Shown piece after piece: positions 1 through 12,198 of a stretch of 64,000 nt of DNA (position 1 is the stretch's first letter; each line of letters begins with the position of its first letter). The position numbers and the translations under genes are program-made. Source of the DNA: Physcia stellaris (lineage: Eukaryota; Ascomycota; Lecanoromycetes; Caliciales; Physciaceae); contig JABSSW010000006.1 of assembly GCA_018902385.1 (NCBI GenBank), forward strand, positions 124,001 to 188,000. The letters are read 5' to 3'. The notes under the pieces were generated by a model. That model ran no database searches and was not told the origin of the DNA. It saw only the letters and a program-made list of their open reading frames with translations.

Positions 1-664
1 TAGAATTTGGAAATCAGCGTTCTCAATCTCTCACATGGAGTCCCGATGTGGTTGCCGCCTTCTGTGGAGTACTGCTAGCTAACATAGAAGCACAGCATTA
101 CCATCACCAAAAAGGGGACCAAAACCCCAAAAAGACTCCCGGGGAAAAAACCTACAGTCTGACAAAACTGCTTGGAAAGATACATTGCTAACAGCATATG
201 ATTCAGGCCCCACAGAAGATACTGCGTCGACAGTTTCGAGGGCTCTTTACCCCCGAAATCTTTATTCTCAACGTGAATGCCTAGATCCGCACCTTCCGGT
301 GCACCACCGGCACCGGTAGTCCAGTCCCGCGATAACCAAGGATGGGAGAGGGGGAAGCCGGTCACGTCGTACATGACTTTGATGGCGGTGCGGAAGACTG
401 CTTCCTGGAACAGGGGCACCTCTTTATCGGCTTCGATCATGACTTTGAAGTCTGGCGGGGAACGAGGGTGTTGTTGGAGAAGAGTAAGTGCGGTTGACTG
501 TTTGGGATGGAGAGGGAGGTTAGTGATTTGTATGTTGTTTGGCTTGTGATGGTTGGGATTGTGGCATACTTCAACCTGAGGGTTGAATCAACTCCCTCAG
601 CATCCACCATCCCTTTCCCAAAAAATCCCAATGCGATACCATAAACCAGACCGAAACGTCGCAT
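1..664 (-). CDS. secreted protein of unknown function, 3' end beyond the window, one apparent frameshift
   Basis: I do not recognise the family. Reading leftwards from the ATG at 664, the product begins MRRFGLVYGIALGFF, a plausible signal peptide, and continues to about position 440. There the frame ends in a stop while an overlapping frame, one base earlier, carries on smoothly (DFKVMIEADKEVPLF...). The jump sits at the C4 run (+ strand G4 at 457-460) and equals one missing base. Coding continues to about 150, then a donor-like GTAGGT, and probably resumes near 50 (TEGGNHIG...) to the window edge. The middle part has a WTTGAGGAPEGAD stretch and a hydrophobic LLWGLNHMLLAMYL segment. Secretion is inferred from the N-terminus only. 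The frame break resembles those in other genes here and is more likely an assembly error than a true mutation. Confidence 0.55.
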
Positions 665-2079
665 ATTGAGCTTAGCTTTATTCCCTCGGCCCGAAATCCT
701 TCGCCTATCGCCCAAATAACAAATCCCAAGTTCGTCTCGACTACGTTCCCAGTACACTAAAAATCCGTCGACACCGACGCATCTATGACACGGGACAGAA
801 CGATGCCAGAATACACTTAAGTATTCGATGTCACCTCGAGCGAGTAATAACAAAGTAATGGAAAATTCATCCCACTTCGAGAGCTTAAATCCCATAGCGC
901 GCTTCGGCGCTACAAAGTGTGGTATCGCAGATATGCGCTCCAGACCTTGCTTTTCTCATTCTTTCTCCATGGTATTCCCCGCTTTGACGTACGCCCTCAC
1001 TTCCGCAAGATGGCAAAACATCAGGAGGGAAGCCTGCTTCAGGATGCCAATAACGATATCACTGTTTCCCGACTTCGGGATTTGCGAAAATATCGGGAAA
1101 GGAATGACCTGCATTCTTTCCCGCAAACTTCGAAGCTGTGAAACCGTGGTATCTCCATGCCATTCGTCCAATCACTTGAAGGCATATATCTTCCCCGCAT
1201 ACTAGTCAGTTCAACCACTAAGAAAGAACCTGTGAGTAAGACTAGTTTTCTTTTTCGAGCCTATCGTTAAGAAAACATCCAATGAGGTTTCGGGCTGGGA
1301 GCTCGGACTAGACAGACGTCAAGGATTGTAAAGTCCGATGCGAACACGAGGGAAGAGGGAGCTCGGGAGATTCCACAACGTGACTTCCGATGCGACCTTC
1401 CGGCGATTATGACGATTAGTATTCCATCTCGAACCCACTGAGTTTTGCATGTTCACCTATATGAAAACCGAGTGCCGATTGCGGCGACGCAACCGCTTTC
1501 CCGACTGCGGAACATATGGGGAGGACGCAAAGCATGAGCGAGCTGCTTCGTAAGAGAGCATCCTGGACGTACAGTTCAATGGAGGCATACACAGTCGATG
1601 GTGCATCCCAAAACAGCCGGAAAGACATTGCACAAAGATTTGAAAAGCTGACAGGGCTCTTTTTACCGCCCCGTCCCAGAGACGTATGACCTAAGTCGAT
1701 CTGTTCAGCTGGTTAAGAGACTACAAATTAGAAGTTTCTAGGGGAGCGCTGACATGTATCCGAAAGCATGATTTGAGCATCGCTAGACACGCTTGAGGTG
1801 GAAACGATCAGCAGGCGTGCCACCGTCTGGGGAAGTTGTTCAGCTAGTCTTCTGACTCGCGGACTCTCGTCTATCCGTGCGCTAGTTTCCCGGCAACTGA
1901 ACCCTCAACACTACCCTTACCTAGACATCCTCAAGACTGATAAGCCTCGACGTGCATTTTATCAAGCAAAAATACTTCCGGTCCTCAATCTAGAACTACA
2001 AGGATAGAAGGGAAATCCTCAAATCGAATAATAAAAGATTCAGGAAATCACGAACTATGAAGGAAAAATGAAATTTTGA
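665..2079. other. intergenic, nothing recognised
   Basis: About 1.4 kb with only short unconvincing ORFs on both strands. No conserved motif, repeat or RNA gene was seen before the tRNA at its right end. Confidence 0.5.
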
Positions 2080-2150
2080 TGCATTAACGGAGAATCGAAC
2101 TCCGGCCTCGTCGATGGCAACGACGAATTCTACCACTGAACCATTAATGC
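2080..2150 (-). tRNA. tRNA-Gly (anticodon GCC)
   Basis: A 71-nt cloverleaf reads on the minus strand. The acceptor stem GCATTAA pairs perfectly with TTAATGC at the 3' end. The D-arm contains GTTCAGTGGTAGAA (A-box). The anticodon stem CGTCG/CGACG encloses the loop TTGCCAT, giving anticodon GCC. The T-arm is CGGAG-TTCGATT-CTCCG (B-box), followed by discriminator A. There is no intron. A run of five T lies about 10 nt downstream and would serve as the Pol III terminator. The stems are intact, so it is probably functional. Confidence 0.95.
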
Positions 2151-2442
2151 TTCATAATTAAAATTACAATCCCTAATTACAATTCTATTGCTTGAAAACA
2201 TCCAGAACTTGGAAAAGGAGTAGTGAAGATTTCCGATTTCCGAGTGGTAAGTGGTGATCAGGGTTTACGATGTTTACACCTACTCTTTCAAAGATTCCCG
2301 AATCAAACCACAATCTGAGCCTGGAGGTAATTGTGGATACTAGCTACATGTTCCATAACAAATATGGAGCTCAAACAAGCGTGCCTGCTTCTAATTTTCC
2401 CAGCAATCGACCATACCAAACCAAGAGCCACCAGCCTCCAAC

Positions 2443-5400
2443 TTACGCACCTCCCTCCTTTCCCCCTATAATCCCCGCATCAACAATCTTACTCCTCCTC
2501 ACAATCTTCTCACTCAGCGCCCTCAAACTCGTACTAGCCATGAGTTCCAAAATCGGCAGCGCAGCCTCCAGCTCCCGGAGCAACCAATTCCGCATCTCGA
2601 CCGCAACAAGCGAATCCATCCCATAATCCGCCAGACTTTTCGCAGGACTGATATCCTCGACCGCAACCATGAGCAGACTCGACGCCTTGGCAATCAGCTC
2701 CGTGCACACTCTCTCCGTCGCTGCTTCCAGAGTCGTCGCTTTCTTCAACGCGTCCCTGATCCTCGGCGCCGCGGTCCCTCCTTTATCACTCTTGCTCGAG
2801 ATGCCGATGGCCGCGCGGCGGAAATGTGAGAATAGAGGCGCGTTGAAGACGGGATCTGCGCCCTCTTCCCAATTCTTCAGTCCGATGATCGAACTCGCTG
2901 GGCCCTGTCTCTGGCTCCCCACTCTTTTTCTCAAGGGATTCCGGATCGCATCCTCAATCACACTCATCACCTCCGCCTCCCGGAGATCGCGGCTCCAGAG
3001 ACCGCGTACACCCCTCATCGCGGACAGTTTCTCAGCCACGATGCCGATGTCCACGACTTTGCCGAGATCAAGGGTGACGGCAGGGAGGGAAAGGGAGGTC
3101 CGGTAATCGGCAAATGCGTCCTGGAAGACAGAGGCCGAGACATAGGCTGCTTGGCTTGGGTCACCGGCTGTACCTACGACGGAGGAGAGCATGATGAAGA
3201 AGTCTAGATCTGTCTTTGAGAGGCGGTCGTGCAAGTTCCAGATGCCGTCGACTTTGGGGCGCATGACGTCGTTGTAGTCTTGGAGGGTCATTCGCCCGAA
3301 CAAATCAGCCTGTGAGCCATCACATATTAGCATTGGTACAGGATCGTCGAGTTTTTGTGCTAGTTTACCTTTGACACTAAAGCGCCGTGTATCATCCCGC
3401 GGATGGGAGGCATCTGCACCTTGCTGTCGTCAAGAAGTCGGTCTAGATCGGCGAGCTTACTGATGTCGCACTTGTGGACAGAGACTCGGGCACCTTGCTC
3501 TTCGAGAAGAGCGATAGCTTCTTTGGACTTCTCTTTGTCGGATCCGCTTGGCGAGGCGAAGATGAAGTTTCTGGCTCCGTGCTTGAGCATCCAGAAAGCT
3601 GTAGCTCGGCCAATGCCACCGAGACCTCCAATCAGGAGATAGGAGGCATCATTTCGCAGAAATTGTCGATCGGCTTTTGGAGGGGCAACTTTTACCATTT
3701 CTTCAGGACGTGGCATGAGTACCATCTTCCCCATATGGGTTCCGGATTGCATTTTTCTCAAGGCTGTCTCCATTTCCGAGATACCGAACACTGTGATCGG
3801 CGATGGCGCTTTGATAGAACCGTTCTTGTACAAGCTCATTATCTCAGCCCATATTCTCCGTTTCTCGCCTTTGCAGGAATCAAGTGGGACATCTAGGCCA
3901 GTGAAAGAGACGTTCTTCTCGAAGTGCCTCATCTCTAATCGAGAGTTGATCGTGAAGTCTCGCTTACCGAGCTCAACAAACCTGCCAAAAGGTGCAATGC
4001 AATTCCAAGTCACTCGCAGTGCTTCTCCAGACAAGGAGTTCATGATGACGTCGACGCCTCGTCCGTTGGTAGCTCTCATGATACCCTTAGCAAAGGTCGT
4101 ATCTCGACTAGAGAAGATGTTCTCCTCAGGAATGTTGTACTTTTCCATTAGTAAGCGCTTCTTCTCTAGAGTTCCTACCGTGGCAAAGATCTTAGCTCCA
4201 ATGAGTTGACATAGGTTGATGATAGCTTGACCCAGGCCGCCAGATCCTGCATGGATCAAGACACTCTCATCCTTGCACACCCGAGCAACCTTGAGCACAG
4301 CCCAATAAGCGGTGAAATATACGACTGGCAAGGAAGCCGCGATTTCGAAGGGCATGTCCTGGGGGACCTTTTCTACTTCATCCGCCGACGCCCGGATGGT
4401 AGTACAGAAGCAGCCATCCTTGACCGTGGCAATGACATGATCGCCAGTTTGGAAACCCTCGACAGACTTTCCAACTGCAGAAATCACGCCGCAGCATTCG
4501 CAACCGAGGGGATACGCTGAGATCTGACCCAAAGCCGTCATGACATCCCGGAAATTTATCCCCGAAGCTTTGACTTGGACTTCTACGCAGTCGTCAGGCA
4601 ATTGCCCAATGATACGCTCGTCGTCGACGAATTCAATGCTATCAAGTAGGCCAGGAGTTCGAATCTCCGCTTTTAATTGACGGTTTTCCTGGTGATAGGG
4701 CTGGATTTCGAGAGCTGTTGTTCCTGTAGCTGAGGGTAGAGAGGAATTTAGACGTTGATCCTCAATAATACGAGGTACCATGATCATGCCATTTCGCTCC
4801 AGATATTCAAGCTCGGTCTCTGTAGCTGCTGCGTTCTTCCTACCGAAAGTAGCCAGGAATACTGAAAATATCTTTGTCGCCCTATCTTCAGGAGACAACG
4901 GGCTCTGAGAATCGAGATCCAAGGTGGTGATAGTCGTGTCGCCCTTCTCCACTTTGACTGTCCGGGCCAGGCCTGTGACGAGATTTGAATCTGGGTTACT
5001 GGACTCCAGGAGGGCACCCGCTGTTACCCAGAGCACCCCATTGCCATCAAGAAAAACTCGCTTGATGCCCGCGTAATCGTCCGGCGAGGGGTTGCGCAGC
5101 ACAGATCGCGTAAGCTCCGACAAGACGATGCAGACCCGACCTCTCGTGTCGCATTCCGAGAGCGTAGAGGTGTCATATTGGATACCCGCTTTGTCCAACA
5201 GAGACTTCAGATGTATAGAACATGCCGCTGGAGCTTCAGCGTCATCGATAATGGTGACTGGACATACGCTCTTGGTATTCTCCAACGGTGCGGTTGAAAT
5301 GATTGTACTGCTATGATGACTGGCTGGATCGGCCATATCCCAGAGAACAGACTGCGCACCCGTGAAGCCGGATGTGTGGAGCATATCGTCCCACTGGGCT

Positions 5401-8400
5401 TCAGTCAACAGAGGCCCATCTTTACGACTTTCTTCTTCCGCTATTTCTCGTCAGCCAAAAATCAATATCATACATCAGGCATTGATACTTACCGTTCCAC
5501 CAACCCGGTAGTGTACCAAACACTAACTGCGCTGCTAAAGTCGGTACAGTAACCTCAATCAAGATGAGAGTTCCGCCAGGCTTCAACAGGTTCCTTATAC
5601 GTTTCATTGTTTCTTCTATGCGACATGTGGCATGCACAACGTTGGCCGCCACGATCAAATCATACGAACCTGGCTCATAGCCTTGCGAAACAGGGTCGGA
5701 CTCGATATCAAGCTTCTTGTATGTGATCAGCTCGTTCCATCGTTCCAGTTTCTCTCTAGCTTTCTCAAAGAAAGCGGTGGAAAGGTCAGTGAGATCATAG
5801 TTAGTAAAGTGAGGAGGAGTCAGTCCTGTGCCACTCAACCCTTCTAATATGGGAAGCGTAGCTCCTCCAGTACCGGCCCCAATTTCTAAAATGTTAAGGT
5901 GCGGATTCTTGTATCCTAGAAGCTTGATATAGACCGCCGCTTGCTGATAGGACTGCTCTAGGGGCTCATACGTGCGGTAGTATCTCTCCAGTCGGTCATC
6001 CTCCACCATGACAGAGAGAGGTTCGATTTCTTGAAGCAAGATTTGTGATAACTTTTCTCCTACCGGACACAGCAAAATGCCATAGGGTAATTGTTTGACC
6101 CGACTGATAACTTCTGCACGCCGCTCAGGGGAGGCGTTCAGCCAATCATGAGTTGCAAACATGCCGAGTTGCCCTGTACGGACAGTGTCACAGAAGCTAG
6201 TAAGAGACCTGTAGAGTTTTTGGTGATGTCGCTGCATGGTCTTGACTGCATCATTAGACACAGCTTCTAGAGCGGTATCCGCGTAGTAGAAAGCTGCTTG
6301 TTGGCAAATGCTAGCCTGATCATCCTGAGGAAAGGGTGTACGGAAATCTGCAGTAAGCTCGGTCGCCTGTGCTGAGGAAAGACAGCTTGGGTCTGGTTGC
6401 CAATCTGTCTGATAGTAGATCCTGCGCTCATCGCTCTGGGTCTCTTCTTGCGTGTTATTTGCGAGAGAGGCAAATTTAAGGCCATTGAAGGTTATTTTTG
6501 GTTCGAAGACTTGTTGATGCTTATCAAAGATCGCTAGGTTATTATGCTTCTGGCCCAATTTAGAAACAATCTTGTCAGCATACACACTGAAGACATGACC
6601 TGGAGTCTTCCCAATGTCGTGAGATATGAAGAGCTCTTCAATGAATGTGGGTACTGGAGTTCCATGGCCTTTCTCGTCATACTGCGCGTCGATAGGGAAC
6701 ACAGCATGGATACAGCTATCCAAAGTTGCTGGATGGATGATGAACGGGTATTCATGTTGAGATGGCATTATCACAGCTGTGTCAGGAACAGAGACTTCTG
6801 CGAGACACTGGTCTGGAGATACCCGTATAGTATGCAGATTTTTAAAGGTGGGGCCAAAATTCAGTCCAAGTGTCTTAAGAGCCTTGTACATATTGTCGCC
6901 ATTTACGATGGTGGTGCAATCTTTTGAGAAATTCGAGATCATTTGACGGAAGTATTCGGAATCTTCATGAGCCTGTCGACCACTATCGACCTCCGTTCCT
7001 GAGCCAGATTCCTGAATGGAGATCAAGCCACGACAATGTTCCGTCCATGAACATTTGTCGACAGAGGAAGAGATACAGAACTCGTGCCAGATGTCCGAAG
7101 AAGCACGGAGACTCTCACCGTGAGGTCGTAGAGATACCATGGTCTCAACACTTTCGGTATCTTGTGGGACAATCAGGGCATGGCCAATGGTAACTTCCCG
7201 CAAGCTATATCCCTTGATTTTCTTGCACCTAGATACCATGTGCTGGTGTTCGGCTTCAATTGCCATGGCGAGAAAACCTGCCGCGGGGTATAGAACATTA
7301 GACTGAACGACGTGATCATTGACCCAAGGTATTTCTGAGGGACGAACGACGTTTCTCCATCGAGGTTCCGTAGACATTGAATCTTTCACCTGGACACCAA
7401 GAAGATCACTTCGGGGGTGTACACATTCGCCTTGCTCACGATTTTTAGCCACATCAGCCCAGTATGAAACCGAATGGTTCCATGGATACGGAGGTAAATC
7501 GACAAGAACCTTGTTACTCTGAGAGCCGAGAGGAAAGTTGACTGCGTTCAGGTCAACAGTGACTCCATTTTCCAAGAGCTGAGCCACGAGGGCATGACAA
7601 GTGTGGATCGCATCAGCGTTTCGCAGGAGAGCTGAGTTATATTGGACACTGGATGCACCCGTTCGTGGACGGTACTGGAGAATCTGTTTGATAGGACCCT
7701 GTAGAGCCGAATGTGGACCGATCTCTACGATTATGTCGACAGCGGTGCTCAGGTCCCCATCTGCAAGGAGACTCTGGGTCGAGCTCGAAAATTGAACAGG
7801 TTTAGTCATGTTGGAGACCCAGTAACTTGATTTAAGATCAGAAGTGTGGATGCGCTTCCCACTCACTGAGGAGTGGAATTCGATCTTGCTATCGCCTGGA
7901 GTTGGAAGTTTATGTAGTGCATCAAGATACTCGCCTGCTACATCATTCATGTGGTGTGAATGATAGGCGACATCCACCACTAGCTCACGGGCGAAGATGC
8001 TGCGGGTCTGAAGTACAGCGGAGAGCTCCAAGATTGCCGCTCTGTCGCCAGACACGGTTACGTTAGAAGGACTATTCACACATGCTACGTTGACGGAGCC
8101 TGAAGTTAGAGCCGCAATGAAGGACTGTGCTTCTTCCTTTGGGAGGCCGACAGCTAGCATAGCACCATCTCGCGTGTCTTTGAGCTTCATGGCAACCCTA
8201 CCTCGATGGTATGCAATCGCCATTGCCGATTCTTGAGACAGAGCACCAACGCAGTAAGCAGCTGCTATCTCTCCACTTGAGTGCCCAGTGACCCGAGTTG
8301 GCCGGATGCTCCACGAAGCTAGAAGATCTACTAATGCCACTTGTATGGCGGTCGTCAACGGCTGGCTTAAAGAGGCAAGCTTGACCTGAGAATTATTGAC

Positions 8401-10653
8401 ATCTTTTGACAGTTCATCTAGGGCAGTTAGCGTTTTTCGCTTTGTTGTATAGTCAAAAAAAAAGCAGTCGTGCTTGTAGCTCAAAATTATTCGGTGAAAA
8501 ACGCTCAGGGATAGGAATCGGCTTACCGAGCAAAGACCAAGGAGCACCTAGACCACGGAGATACTGTTCAGCCAATTCCAATGATCTTCGGAAGACTGGA
8601 TACTGATGGATAAGCTCACGGCCCATCGCATGCCATTGAGCACCCTGACCAGTAAACACAAACCCCAGATTCTTAGTTTTCGGTGGTTTTGTGTATTTGA
8701 TCTCTTCAGTGACCAAGATCGCAGCTAATTGGGGTAGCGAAGCTGCAACAAAGGCCGCGCTCCATGGCAAGGCGGATCGATGCTGGCCAAGCGTGTATGC
8801 GAGGTCCCCCAACAGCCCGCTTGAAGAGCTGTCTTGGTGTTCCAAGAGATATTGGCCGAGGGCTTTGGCTTGTTGCTCTCCGGAAGACTCGTTGAAGGCA
8901 GACAAAAGAAAGACACGAGACTCATCTTCCGTCTCGTGGTTAGTATAACCGTTCGTCATCCCATGCGTTATATCTGACTGGGCTGTCGGTCTTTGATACT
9001 TTCCAACCAAGCCTCGCGATGCCATATAGCCACAGGCATCGTCTATAATAACATGAGCATTGCTTCCACCAAAGCCAAAGTTGTTGACGGAAACTCTGTG
9101 TACATTCTCAACAGGCCACCTCTGAACGCTTGTAGGAACCTATGGGTGTCAAAACAAGTCCAAAATATATCAAGGGAGCGTTACCTGAATGTTCCATTTT
9201 TTCATTGGTATTCGGGCACTGGCTTTTGAAAATCAAAATTCGGAAGTATGAGATTGTTCTCAAGCATCAGCACTGTTTTTACAATGCCAGCAACACCACT
9301 TGCACCCTCTAGATGTCCAATGTTTGACTTGATCGATCCGATGAATAGTGGTTGCTCTGATGATCGGCGTTGTGCAATGACTCTAGACAGGGAGGCGGCT
9401 TCGATGGGGTCACCAGCAGGCGTACCAGTCCCATGAGCTTCGACGTAGCTCGTCTTCGCCGGATCGAGACCTGCTGCTCGGTACGTGCGCTCCATGAGCT
9501 CTACTTGAGCGTCGCCGCTTGGCAGAGAAATTCCAACAGTTCTTCCATCCTGGTTCGTACCCGTATTACGGATCACTGCACGCACGGTATCACCGTCTCG
9601 TAGAGCATCATCAAACCGTTTCAAAATCAGACAAGCCGCGCCTTCTCCGCGGCCAAATCCATTTCCTCTTTCATCATAAGTGTAGCAACGGCCGTCAGGC
9701 GAAAGAAATCTTCGAAGTCAGCATTGTTGGGATATACTAGTAAACTTCATTGAAAAACATACCTTAGCATACTCAAGTCAACCATTGGCTCATGGGTAAG
9801 GATGAGGTTCGATCCTCCAACGATCGCCATGCGAGAATCTCCAGCTCGTATCGCATTACAGGCCAGATGCAGAGCAACTAGACTGGAGCTGCAAGCTGTT
9901 CTGTAGGTTAGATCTAAGCATTGATGAGAGCGTGAGGAAGAATACCTGTGTCTACTGTAACACTGGGTCCATTCAGATCAAAGAAATAAGAGATCCTGTT
10001 AGAAAGCATGGTTTGAGCAACACCAGTAGATTGAAACAATTCCGTTTTCTCGTTATCACGTCGAAGAAGGTCGGCATAGTCTCGGCAGGATGAACCTACG
10101 AAGACTGCGGTCTGGCTTTTGACAACTTTCGCCAAGGGAATGCCCGCTGAAAACGTCAGTACTGCGTCACCCAAACTTAATTGGAGCTCACCATTCTCTA
10201 GAGCCTCGTATGAAAGCTCAAGTAGTATACGCTGTTGAGGATCCATGGCCTATGACGAAAATTAAGAGCAGGGACAGCACTGATCTTGGAAGACGTACCC
10301 TCGCTTCTGTACTAGTCAAGTTGAAGAATGTAGCATCGAAAAGGCCCGGCTCCTCCTTGACAAAATGTCCACCGCGTACATTTGACTGGTCAAAAAATCA
10401 GGCAGGGAGTCCAGACACATTTTCTAATGCACAGTGGACTTACGGTACCGTTTCTCCCTGGGTCTGGATGGTAGTATGCGCCATTGTTGATCCGCTCTTT
10501 TGGAATGGGCTGCCAAACGTCGCGTTGTTCGACGCACATACGCCATAGATCATTCGGATTTGATGCTACGCCAGGTAAACGACAACTTAACCCCACGATG
10601 GCAATCGGTGTCGTCTCATCTTTGCTATAGATTGCATTTGCTTCGGACCCCAT
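2443..10653 (-). CDS. highly reducing type I polyketide synthase (KS-AT-DH-MT-ER-KR-ACP)
   Basis: Iterative fungal HR-PKS with all seven domains, about 2563 aa. KS (from about residue 15) has the active Cys in DTACSSS, rebuilt across an intron, plus HGTGT and SNIGH. AT has [10 protein letters not shown] and GHSSGE (about 656). DH has [10 protein letters not shown] (about 975) and HPATLDS (about 1168). C-MT has LEIGAGTGG (about 1451). ER has HAGSGGLGQ (about 1984). KR has GGLGGIGRA (about 2187) and the catalytic Tyr in AAYVSASVF (about 2330). ACP has DYGMDSL (about 2503). I place nine introns: 10386-10443, 10250-10298, 10147-10191, 9896-9945, 9710-9762, 9140-9184, 8418-8526, 5441-5492 and 3310-3368. 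The summed exon length is one base short of a multiple of three. The break lies near 9200-9210 at the end of the KS, beside an A-rich run, and looks like an assembly error. It is expected to make a methylated, reduced, linear polyketide. The product is unknown. The gene is divergent from an MFS transporter. Confidence 0.95.
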
Positions 10654-11851
10654 TGAGAGTGGATGAGAGAGGTGGTGTCATAGACTAATGGCTATATCTA
10701 AGCGTCATGGAATGAGATGCTTCAAGTGGAGATGAGATATATCGGGAGCCGAAGATCTTTACGGTGGTGAACGAGAAAGTAATCATCGGCGTGTATTGTT
10801 GAAGTTATCCTTGGGGTTCGGGGGTATATTTATGGACTTACATGTCTGCGGAGCACTAGCTACACAAGATGGCGACAAACAAGGAGTCTTCCGCGACACA
10901 CACATTACGGCTATGGGTCTTTTAGTGGTCCGCTTGCGTTACAGCTCGATTCCATGTGGAGAAGATGCGATCTTGTCTTGCCTTACCTTCTCAATGTGTT
11001 CTCCCTTGGCTAATGCAGCCACGTGGAACTGGCATTGGAATTCGAATCCAGTATAGGCATCGTTCTCCCTAGTTCCTCCAATCTTCATGCGAGCTGCGAC
11101 TGACTACCCAGAATTTCTCAATCCTAGCTCGTCATGTTTTGTTAATAGATCAGCCGTCAAAAGCGCATGTCACATATGTGCGCTTTACAGATCGGAGAGC
11201 GAGCTTCTTACGGAAAGGTTCTCCAAACGACTTGATTGAGTTAAGGTTTTTTCGTCCTAGATCGATCTTTGCCAACCATTGTCATAGCCAGAGGAGTGAC
11301 TTACACAGCGATCCTTCATAGCCCAGCTCACCCAGCTAGTGAGGGAATAGGCGATAGATATTTCCCAGAATGGGTGCAGGGTAGCGAGAACTTGACTACA
11401 TTCACCATTAAAGCTCACTTTCTCGTGCGGGTCAGCTTCGCCGCGCTGACCATCACTAGATGAGACTGTATCAAGAGTAAAACAGTGTGCTGATGCCTGG
11501 TTTATGATCCGTGTCTGCTTTTCACTACATTAGTCAGGGTTGCGTCTGCAGTAGTCTGAAAGGCGAAGTAGTGAGTCGAGATTATTGGTACTGTAGTGTT
11601 GGGGGCTATAGCAGCATGTGCTCCGTTGTGAGATCACATCGCTACAATATGGACCTACTAGTGAGGCTGACAGAAGCGGACTCTTAGTTGCTTCAAGCTA
11701 GACTCCGCACCTGCAGCTTGTCTAGAAGCGCTCCGAGCTCAGCGAGTCACGATCCAATCGTTACCCACCCTAGCCGAGTGACCAATGACGGGGCAGTTGT
11801 ACCGCGCTAGAGATCCAGATTGTTGCTAGGGCTCATAGGTGGAAAAGATGC

Positions 11852-11917
11852 AAAGCCACGATTCCTGTAGGATCTAGTGGAGGATTCTAGTGTAAATCCT
11901 GCAGGATTCGCGGCTTT
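11852..11917. repeat. imperfect 22-bp inverted repeat containing the palindrome AATCCTGCAGGATT
   Basis: The left arm (11852-11873) and the right arm (11896-11917) are reverse complements at about 18 of 22 positions, separated by 22 bp. The right arm contains a perfect 14-bp palindrome, AATCCTGCAGGATT (11895-11908). The left arm carries the near-palindrome ATTCCTGTAGGAT. It could be an operator for a dimeric regulator or a hairpin. It lies about 280 bp upstream of the MFS start codon. Confidence 0.6.
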
Positions 11918-12131
11918 ATAGTTGACTTGCGTCGATCAAACCTTGTTAGGTTTTCACACCAAGGGACTGTGGTCTGTGGTTTTCCACTTGTCAGGCCAAG
12001 TCTAACAAGCGCTGCGCATGGTTCGCGCCAGGCAGAGAGTCAAAGTTCGACATGCCAGCCTCAAGCTTTCAACGTTGAGACCAGGCTATGCGGTGACTTT
12101 GTACCTTCGTAGGATTTTTAGGATAGATCCT
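11869..12131. promoter_or_regulatory. cluster of seven AGGAT/ATCCT motifs upstream of the MFS gene
   Basis: AGGAT or its complement occurs at 11869, 11881, 11896, 11903, 12111, 12120 and 12127. About 0.5 would be expected by chance in 260 bp at even base composition. Several extend to AGGATT, and two pairs form palindromes. This is the best candidate for a cluster-specific regulator site. The regulator itself is not in the window. Confidence 0.45.
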
Positions 12132-12198
12132 TCTAGCCGTGATCTTCTTGCATTTGTCTGATACTCTCTGAACCACTCTTGGGACTCAGTATACTGCG

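Larger units (their letters stand above)
10654..12198. promoter_or_regulatory. divergent intergenic region between the PKS and the MFS transporter
   Basis: About 1.5 kb separate the ATG of the PKS (minus) from the ATG of the transporter (plus), so both promoters must lie here. No convincing ORF was found. The half nearer the transporter holds a cluster of AGGAT/ATCCT motifs and an inverted repeat, listed separately. Shared regulation of the two genes is inferred from the layout. Confidence 0.55.

Noticed and set aside
828-1628. Short ORFs on both strands
   Set aside because: No start context, splice sites, composition or motif suggests coding.
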